From the NCBI GenBank assembly GCA_025458415.1, contig JALOSN010000016.1:1-10659 (forward strand): 10,659 nucleotides of DNA, written 5' to 3'. Position numbers and translations under genes: made by a program. The first letter of the stretch is position 1. Every line of letters begins with the position of its first letter. Below the pieces are notes generated by a model. It did not search any database and had not been told where the DNA came from. It saw only the letters and a list, made by a program, of their open reading frames with translations. Source of the stretch: Hydrogenophaga sp. GTDB lineage: Bacteria; Pseudomonadota; Gammaproteobacteria; Burkholderiales; Burkholderiaceae_C. This document shows, piece after piece, positions 6,477-10,659 of the stretch.

Positions 6477-6482
6477 TAAGGT
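6477..6482 (+). promoter_or_regulatory. Putative -10 of the radical SAM gene promoter
   Basis: TAAGGT matches TATAAT at T1, A2 and T6, the most conserved positions. The hexamer alone is weak, but it lies at the spacing from the FNR-type box expected for class II activation and identical to that at ubiU. It predicts a leader of about 50 bases. Confidence 0.42.
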
Positions 6483-6526
6483 GCCCAGCCACGGTCGCTT
6501 TTCCGCGGTGTTGCACCCACCTGAAC

Positions 6527-6532
6527 AAGGAG
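6527..6532 (+). promoter_or_regulatory. Ribosome binding site deciding the radical SAM start
   Basis: AAGGAG is six bases before ATG 6539. It settles the start, because the same frame is open far upstream into ubiD and contains other potential starts. Confidence 0.75.
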
Positions 6533-6538
6533 TGTTCC

Positions 6539-7486
6539 ATGGCCCACGCAGAGCTCGAAGGCATCGCCAGCACCCTACGGCGGTTTCCGTTCCCCAAGAA
6601 GTTTGCGGTCGAGCTTTGCGCCGACTGCAATCTGGCGTGTTCGATGTGCCATCACCCCAACATGAAACGCCCGAAGGGCGTGATGCCCTTCGAACTCTGG
6701 AAAAAGTGCGCCGACGAAATTGCTGCCACGGCACCGGACACCGAATGCTGGTTCTCCTTCTGCGGTGAACCGCTGCTGGAACCCGCGCTGCTGTTTCGCT
6801 GCCTGAGCTACGGCCGATCGGTCGGCCTCCAGTCGCTCAACGTCAACACCAATGGCATGCTGCTCACACCAGAGCTGGACGACGCCTTGCTCGATTCGGG
6901 CGTGCACCTGGTCGTCTTCGGCATCGACGGGTTCTCCAGACAGTCCTTCGAGAAATACCGGGTGAAGGCCAGCCGGGACGTGGTCTACGCCAATGCCGAG
7001 CGGCTGCTGGCCCGCCGCGACGAGCGCGGTCTGCCCGTCGCCATCCAGACGCAGTTCATCGTCATGGACGACAACGCGTCTGAGGTCGATACCTACAAGG
7101 CGCACTGGCTGGCGCTCAACGCGGTCGTCAAGGTCAGACGCCAGCTCAGCTGGGGGGGCAAGTTCGATACCGGCCTGGCCATCACCCCTGAGAACCGGAT
7201 TCCGTGCCCATGGGCCATCACCATGATGCATGTCTTCTGGGATGGACGGATTCCGCGATGCCCGGGCGACACCGAGGGCGAGGAAGGCGATGGAAACGCA
7301 TGGCACGCCTCGCTGAGCGATCTCTGGGCTCGCCTGGGAGGCTATCGGGATCTTCACCTTGCGCGCGAGTTTGACGCCCTGCCCGAGCGCTGCAAGACCT
7401 GCACGGACTGGATGACGGGCGCCGCCGAGCGCGTACGACCCGGTTCCGGTTCGGTGCCGCTGGAGCCCGTCTGCTCACGCGGCTGA
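6539..7486 (+). CDS. Radical SAM protein with SPASM/twitch-like C-terminus, unknown substrate
   Basis: This is a radical S-adenosylmethionine enzyme, which uses a 4Fe-4S cluster to make a 5'-deoxyadenosyl radical. Seen: 315 residues. The CX3CX2C cluster motif is C30-NLA-C34-SM-C37, with one more cysteine at C27. The SAM-binding GEPL motif is at residues 76-79, and the strand NVNTNGMLL at 101-109 is typical of the MoaA/PqqE/SPASM group. The C-terminal part has further cysteines: C223 in IPCPWAITMMHVFWDGRIPRC, C241 after the WDG turn, C285 and C288 in ERCKTC, and C312. This pattern fits a twitch or short SPASM domain holding one auxiliary Fe-S cluster. The start is set by the ribosome site at 6527-6532. 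An FNR-like promoter precedes it, and the acyltransferase-carrier fusion follows after seven bases. Substrate and product are unknown. Relatives modify peptides, sugars or cofactors, so no specific role is claimed. Confidence 0.88.
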   Translation: MAHAELEGIASTLRRFPFPKKFAVELCADCNLACSMCHHPNMKRPKGVMPFELWKKCADEIAATAPDTECWFSFCGEPLLEPALLFRCLSYGRSVGLQSLNVNTNGMLLTPELDDALLDSGVHLVVFGIDGFSRQSFEKYRVKASRDVVYANAERLLARRDERGLPVAIQTQFIVMDDNASEVDTYKAHWLALNAVVKVRRQLSWGGKFDTGLAITPENRIPCPWAITMMHVFWDGRIPRCPGDTEGEEGDGNAWHASLSDLWARLGGYRDLHLAREFDALPERCKTCTDWMTGAAERVRPGSGSVPLEPVCSRG

Positions 7487-7493
7487 GGCTGTG

Positions 7494-8516
7494 ATGAAGA
7501 GCGCGCTCTACCTCTGTGGCGTCGGAAACGGCGAGGGAATACGCCTGGCCATGACCATCAACCGCCTGCGTCCGCGATGGCACCGGATCGTGCTGCTCGA
7601 TGACGATCCGGCCAAGCACGGCACAACACGGCTCGGACTCGAAGTCGCAGGTCCGATAAGCCACCTGTCCGGCGTGGACGCCGCCTGCTCCGAGGTCGCC
7701 AACCTGGTCACCCGCACCACCGAGGGGCGGGCCAGGGCACGGGAGAAGATCGGACAGTACGGAGTGCCATTCACCTCGCTGATCCACCCCGGTGTCGACC
7801 TGTTCGGAGCCGAGGTGGCGCCGGACGTGACCATCTACCAGAATGTCTCTGTTGGCGCGGAAGCGTGCATCGGACTGGCGTCCGTGCTGTTGATCGGTGC
7901 TGTGGTGGGTCACGGCTCCCGCATCGGCCAAGGCTGCGTGATAGCCCCCAATGCCGTGATCAATGCCCGGGTGACGGTCGACGACCGCGCCTACGTGGGC
8001 TCCAACGCAAGCATCCTGCCCGACTTGCGCATCGGTGCTGACGCGACGATCGGCGCCAACTGCATGGTCTACGCCGATATCCCAGAAGGGGCCACGGCCA
8101 TGGGGGTGCCAGCTCAGATTCTTGACGCGGCACCCCGTCATGGACCGTCCGGACCGCAAGGAACCCAAGACACGCCGCCAGCCCTTGCCAGCGATCGGAT
8201 ACCGAACAGCGCGGACGCGAGCAGTGAGCAGGCCGAAGCGATCATCATGCAGGCGCTGCTGCAGGTGCTCGGCGTCGAAAGCGTGAGCCGAAACGGCAAT
8301 TTCTTCGAGCTCGGCTGCAGTTCACTCAAGGCCCTGGAGCTCGCACAGCGTCTGCGCAGCCAGCTCGGACGTGAACTTCAGGTCGTCGACATCTACCGTT
8401 GTCCGACCCCGTCGTCCCTGGCCCGTTTTCTCTCGGGGAGTGGCCCGGGCACATCGGGCATGCGCCAGGCACAGCAACGAGCGGACATGCGGCGTCAACT
8501 GCGCTTGCGCCAGTGA
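7494..8516 (+). CDS. NeuD/PglD-type hexapeptide acyltransferase fused to a phosphopantetheine carrier domain
   Basis: This is a two-domain protein of 340 residues. Residues 1-60 form the small Rossmann-like N-terminal domain of NeuD/PglD sugar acyltransferases (LYLCGVGNGEGI, then VLLDDDPAKHG at 33-43). Residues about 100-210 are a left-handed beta-helix of hexapeptide repeats (for example VSVGAEACIG, SRIGQGCVIAPNAVI, LRIGADATIGANC), ending in the usual AMGVPAQIL. H140 in AVVGHGSRIG fits the catalytic histidine, though the acidic residue often next to it is glycine here. A Pro/Ser/Ala-rich linker (211-245) leads to a carrier domain at about 246-313. There, FFELGCSSLKALELAQRLR carries S277 at the 4'-phosphopantetheine attachment position, and YRCPTPSSLARFL closes the fold. 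The last residues are Arg/Gln-rich. ATG 7494 is preferred to GTG 7491 because GAGG at 7485-7488 is five bases away. ATA and AGG-poor but GGA/CGA-containing codon choice looks slightly less GC-biased than the ubi genes. The acyl donor and acceptor are unknown, and no adenylation enzyme is in view. Confidence 0.87.
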   Translation: MKSALYLCGVGNGEGIRLAMTINRLRPRWHRIVLLDDDPAKHGTTRLGLEVAGPISHLSGVDAACSEVANLVTRTTEGRARAREKIGQYGVPFTSLIHPGVDLFGAEVAPDVTIYQNVSVGAEACIGLASVLLIGAVVGHGSRIGQGCVIAPNAVINARVTVDDRAYVGSNASILPDLRIGADATIGANCMVYADIPEGATAMGVPAQILDAAPRHGPSGPQGTQDTPPALASDRIPNSADASSEQAEAIIMQALLQVLGVESVSRNGNFFELGCSSLKALELAQRLRSQLGRELQVVDIYRCPTPSSLARFLSGSGPGTSGMRQAQQRADMRRQLRLRQ

Positions 8517-8530
8517 CGCGTCTTCGCATC

Positions 8531-8601
8531 CCGATCACCGGCCGGGACGGCATCGGCGGAAATGCACGGCACCGGGCGCTGGCAGCCGCCACGGTGATCG
8601 G
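8531..8601. repeat. 10-bp perfect inverted repeat in the acyltransferase-yajC gap
   Basis: CCGATCACCG at 8531-8540 and CGGTGATCGG at 8592-8601 are exact reverse complements separated by 51 bases. Inside, GGCGG (8555-8559) can pair with CCGCC (8586-8590), so the stretch can fold into an extended stem-loop. It begins 15 bases after the stop of the acyltransferase-carrier gene. No T tract follows, so it is not a standard intrinsic terminator. It might protect or end the upstream mRNA. No gene is visible in the surrounding gap 8517-8745. Confidence 0.55.
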
Positions 8602-8642
8602 CAAGCACAAGGACGCTCCAAACGCAGCGCCCTCGTGCGCCA

Positions 8643-8648
8643 TACAAT
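8643..8648 (+). promoter_or_regulatory. Putative -10 element of the yajC-secD promoter
   Basis: TACAAT matches the sigma-70 -10 consensus at five of six positions and lies in a short AT-rich patch (ATACAATAAAAGG) that stands out in this GC-rich DNA. No convincing TTGACA is seen 16-18 bases upstream. It predicts a transcription start near 8655 and a leader of about 90 bases for yajC. Confidence 0.6.
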
Positions 8649-8669
8649 AAAAGGTTGCGGGCCGCTGGC

Positions 8670-8696
8670 CCGGACAGCCTGCCCAGGCCTGTCCGG
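8670..8696 (+). other. GC-rich hairpin in the predicted yajC leader
   Basis: CCGGACAG (8670-8677) pairs with CTGTCCGG (8689-8696). The inner CCT (8678-8680) and AGG (8685-8687) extend the stem past one bulged C at 8688, leaving a GCCC loop. It lies between the -10 element and the yajC ribosome site, so it would form in the 5' leader. It shares sequence with the hairpin after yajC at 9085-9102. Confidence 0.5.
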
Positions 8697-8745
8697 CCGG
8701 CGGTCCGTCCCCTGACCGACCGATTTTCCCTTGCTGGAGACCCCC

Positions 8746-9066
8746 GTGTTCATTTCTTCCGCCTACGCCCAGGCCGCCGCCGGTGGCGACGCCCCCAACA
8801 CCCTGATCAGCCTGCTGCCGCTGGTGCTGATGTTCGTGGTGCTGTATTTCGTCATGATCCGGCCCCAGATGAAACGACAGAAAGAGCACAAGGCCATGGT
8901 CGAAGCCCTGGCCAAGGGCGACGAGGTGATCACCGCTGGCGGTTTCCTGGCCAAGGTGTCCAAAATCGGTGACACCTACATCGGCGTGGAACTTGCCGAC
9001 GGCGTCGAGGTCCAGATGCAGCGCACGGCCGTGATCCAGGTGCTGCCCAAAGGGACCGTGAAGTAA
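8746..9066 (+). CDS. yajC: YajC, Sec translocon accessory membrane protein
   Basis: YajC is a small inner-membrane protein that associates with SecD, SecF and the SecYEG channel and is not essential in E. coli. Seen: 106 residues, the usual size. It starts MFISSAYAQAA and has one membrane helix at about residues 19-38 (TLISLLPLVLMFVVLYFVMI). The diagnostic RPQMKRQKEH follows at 39-48, with KGDEVITAGG at 57-66 in the cytoplasmic beta-rich part. GTG 8746 is chosen because MFIS-AQ is the common N-terminus in this group and GGAG at 8736-8739 is six bases away. A TTG at 8731 in the same frame overlaps that ribosome site and is unlikely. It is followed by secD after 120 bases. The gene usually found just upstream in many proteobacteria, tgt, is not there. 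Confidence 0.96.
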   Translation: MFISSAYAQAAAGGDAPNTLISLLPLVLMFVVLYFVMIRPQMKRQKEHKAMVEALAKGDEVITAGGFLAKVSKIGDTYIGVELADGVEVQMQRTAVIQVLPKGTVK

Positions 9067-9084
9067 CCGACACCCACCCGCACG

Positions 9085-9120
9085 GGCCTGCCCAGGCAGG
9101 CCTGTTCCCCCTTCAGGGGG
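9085..9120 (+). other. Two tandem hairpins between yajC and secD
   Basis: GGCCTGCC (9085-9092) is the exact reverse complement of GGCAGGCC (9095-9102), realistically a 7-bp stem with a four-base loop. Next to it, CCCCC (9107-9111) and GGGGG (9116-9120) flank TTCA. A further short dyad (CCGGC-AGA-GCCGG) lies around 9133-9146. No run of T follows, so this is not a clear terminator. It may slow or partly stop transcription between yajC and secD, or stabilise the yajC mRNA end. No gene is seen in 9067-9186. Confidence 0.5.
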
Positions 9121-9186
9121 CGGCGCCAGGGGACCGGCAGAGCCGGATCCACGGCGCCCTGGACCCGAAACCATGGACCTCCTGTC

Positions 9187-10659
9187 ATGAACCGATACCC
9201 GCTGTGGAAGTACGCCGTCATCGTGGTGGCGCTGCTGATCGGCCTTGTCTACGCCCTGCCCAACCTGTTCGGCGAATCGCCGGCGGTGCAGGTGACCGGA
9301 GCGCGGGCCTCGGTTCAGGTGGACACCGGCACGGTCACCCGCGTCGAGCAGGTGCTGGCCGACCAGAAGCTCGAAGCGACCTCCATCCTGCTGGAGGGCA
9401 ACTCGGTGCGGGCCCGCTTCGAGACCACCGATGCCCAGATCCAGGCGCGCGACGCGATCGACCGCGCGCTCAACGCCGACCCGGCCGACCCCAGCCACGT
9501 GGTGGCGCTCAACCTGGTGCCACGCACCCCGGCCTGGCTGGCCTCGCTGGGTGCCTCGCCCATGTACCTCGGTCTGGACCTGCGCGGTGGCGTGCACTTC
9601 ATGCTCCAGGTCGACATGGAAGCCGCGCTGACGCGGCGCGCCGATGTGCTGGCGGCGGACCTGCGGCTGGCGGCGCGCGAAAAAGGCATCCGCCACGGCG
9701 GCATCGCCCGCGACGGCCAGACGATCGAGATCCGGGCGCGCGATCCGCAGGTGCTGGAGGCCATGCGCAACCTCATCACCGACCAGTTTGCCGAACTCCA
9801 GGTCACCGACGCCAGCCGCGGCGATGACCTGCGCCTGCAGGCCACCATTGCACTGGAGGCCGCACGCCGCGTGCAGGAGCAGGCCCTCAAGCAGAACATC
9901 ACCACCCTGAACAACCGGATCAACGAACTCGGTGTGGCCGAGCCGGTGATCCAGCAGCAGGGCGCCGACCGCATCGTGGTCCAGTTGCCGGGCGTTCAGG
10001 ACACGGCCAAGGCCAAGGACATCCTGGGTCGCACCGCCACGCTGGAGCTGCGGCTGGTCGACGAAAGCACCGATGGGCTGGCCGCCGAGAGGGGCACCGG
10101 CCCGGTGCCCTTCGGCTCCGAACGCTACCTCGACCGCGAGGGCCGGGCCGTCATCGTGCGCCGCGAGGTCCTGTTGACCGGCGAGAACCTGACCGACGCC
10201 CAGGCCGGCTTCGACAGCCAGACCCAGGAAGCGGCCGTGCACCTGACGCTGGATGCCAAGGGTTCGCGCATCTTCCGCGACATCACGCGCGAGAACGTCG
10301 GCAAGCGCATGGCCATCATCCTGTTCGAAAAGGGCAAGGGCGAGGTGGTCACCGCGCCGGTGATCCGCACTGAGATCGGCGGTGGTCGGGTGCAGATCTC
10401 GGGCGCCATGACCACCGCGGAAGCCAGCGACACCGCCCTGCTGTTGCGCGCCGGCTCGCTGGCCGCGCCGATGGAAATCATCGAGGAGCGCACGATCGGC
10501 CCCAGCCTGGGCAAGGAGAACATCGAACGCGGCTTCAACAGCGTGCTGTGGGGCTTCCTCGTGATCGTGGTGTTCATGTGCGTCTACTACCTGCTGTTCG
10601 GGGTCATCTCCAGCATCGCCCTGGCCTTCAACCTGGTGCTGCTGGTGGCCGTGCTGTCC
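9187..10659 (+). CDS. secD: SecD, protein translocase subunit, 3' end cut by window
   Basis: SecD is an inner-membrane RND-type protein that, with SecF, uses the proton-motive force to help pull secreted proteins across the membrane. Seen: 491 codons with no stop before the window edge; the full protein is usually about 610-630 residues, so roughly the last 120 or more are missing. It begins MNRYPLWKYAVIVVALLIGLVYALPNLF with the first membrane helix at about 8-24. The conserved MYLGLDLRGGVHFML is at residues 126-140, followed by the large periplasmic P1 domain. IEERTIGPSLGKENIERGFNSVLWGF, near the end of the visible part, marks entry into the RND membrane helices. ATG 9187 gives the standard N-terminus. 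An upstream ATG at 9173 is out of frame. No strong ribosome site is seen, so translation may be moderate. Confidence 0.95.
   Translation, partial: MNRYPLWKYAVIVVALLIGLVYALPNLFGESPAVQVTGARASVQVDTGTVTRVEQVLADQKLEATSILLEGNSVRARFETTDAQIQARDAIDRALNADPADPSHVVALNLVPRTPAWLASLGASPMYLGLDLRGGVHFMLQVDMEAALTRRADVLAADLRLAAREKGIRHGGIARDGQTIEIRARDPQVLEAMRNLITDQFAELQVTDASRGDDLRLQATIALEAARRVQEQALKQNITTLNNRINELGVAEPVIQQQGADRIVVQLPGVQDTAKAKDILGRTATLELRLVDESTDGLAAERGTGPVPFGSERYLDREGRAVIVRREVLLTGENLTDAQAGFDSQTQEAAVHLTLDAKGSRIFRDITRENVGKRMAIILFEKGKGEVVTAPVIRTEIGGGRVQISGAMTTAEASDTALLLRAGSLAAPMEIIEERTIGPSLGKENIERGFNSVLWGFLVIVVFMCVYYLLFGVISSIALAFNLVLLVAVLS

Noticed and set aside
6275..6538. N-terminal extension of the radical SAM protein into ubiD
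   Set aside because: It would overlap ubiD by 100 bases and run through the FNR-type boxes; AAGGAG at 6527-6532 supports the start at 6539.
6375..6538. Terminator after ubiD
   Set aside because: No GC stem followed by a T run was found; only the regulator-type boxes and promoter elements are visible, so readthrough from ubiD cannot be excluded.
8517..8745. Small gene or tRNA in the gap before yajC
   Set aside because: No open frame with a ribosome site and plausible composition was seen, and no tRNA cloverleaf pattern; the gap holds dyads and the yajC promoter only.
8326..10242. Very long minus-strand open frame (638 codons) across yajC and secD
   Set aside because: It lies opposite secD and yajC, which are clearly recognised. 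Its translation is rich in Gly, His, Gln, Val and Arg without family motifs, as expected for an antisense frame in GC-rich DNA.
1..10659. CRISPR array, insertion sequence or transposase
   Set aside because: No regularly spaced direct repeats, no terminal inverted repeats around a transposase frame, and no transposase-like protein in any frame.

Overview
The window is GC-rich, densely packed DNA with every gene on the + strand. It reads as a facultatively anaerobic betaproteobacterium, most likely Burkholderiales. This placement is inferred from overall protein character, base composition and the presence of both yajC-secD and the oxygen-independent ubiquinone genes; no marker gene proves it.

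Left part (2-6374): the tail-to-near-complete di-iron Fe-S repair protein (RIC/YtfE/ScdA) is followed by a regulatory gap with two FNR/Dnr-type boxes. Then comes a tightly packed run: ubiU, ubiV, a hemolysin III/PAQR membrane protein, ubiT, a small cysteine-rich DGC-domain protein, ubiX and ubiD. UbiU, UbiV and UbiT are the oxygen-independent ubiquinone pathway proteins: UbiU and UbiV are Fe-S U32-family proteins that support ring hydroxylation without O2, and UbiT is an SCP2-like lipid-binding protein. UbiX makes prenylated FMN and UbiD uses it to decarboxylate the polyprenyl-hydroxybenzoate ring. The run therefore looks like an anaerobic quinone operon that carries its own decarboxylase pair.

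Middle part (6375-8516): a second gap holds another pair of FNR-like boxes, with the same 25-bp centre spacing and the same distance to a -10-like hexamer as the first pair. It precedes a two-gene unit: a radical SAM protein with an extra C-terminal cysteine set, and a NeuD/PglD-type hexapeptide acyltransferase fused to a phosphopantetheine carrier domain. I do not recognise this pair as a known pathway. It is the best candidate here for something undescribed, probably an oxygen-limited modification or biosynthesis step.

Right part (8517-10659): a structured intergenic region with a good -10 element leads into the housekeeping Sec accessory genes yajC and secD, and secD runs off the window. 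Related GC-rich hairpins lie on both sides of yajC. No RNA genes, CRISPR arrays, insertion sequences or transposases were seen. The only gene-free stretches (about 130, 165, 230 and 120 bases) are described in the features.
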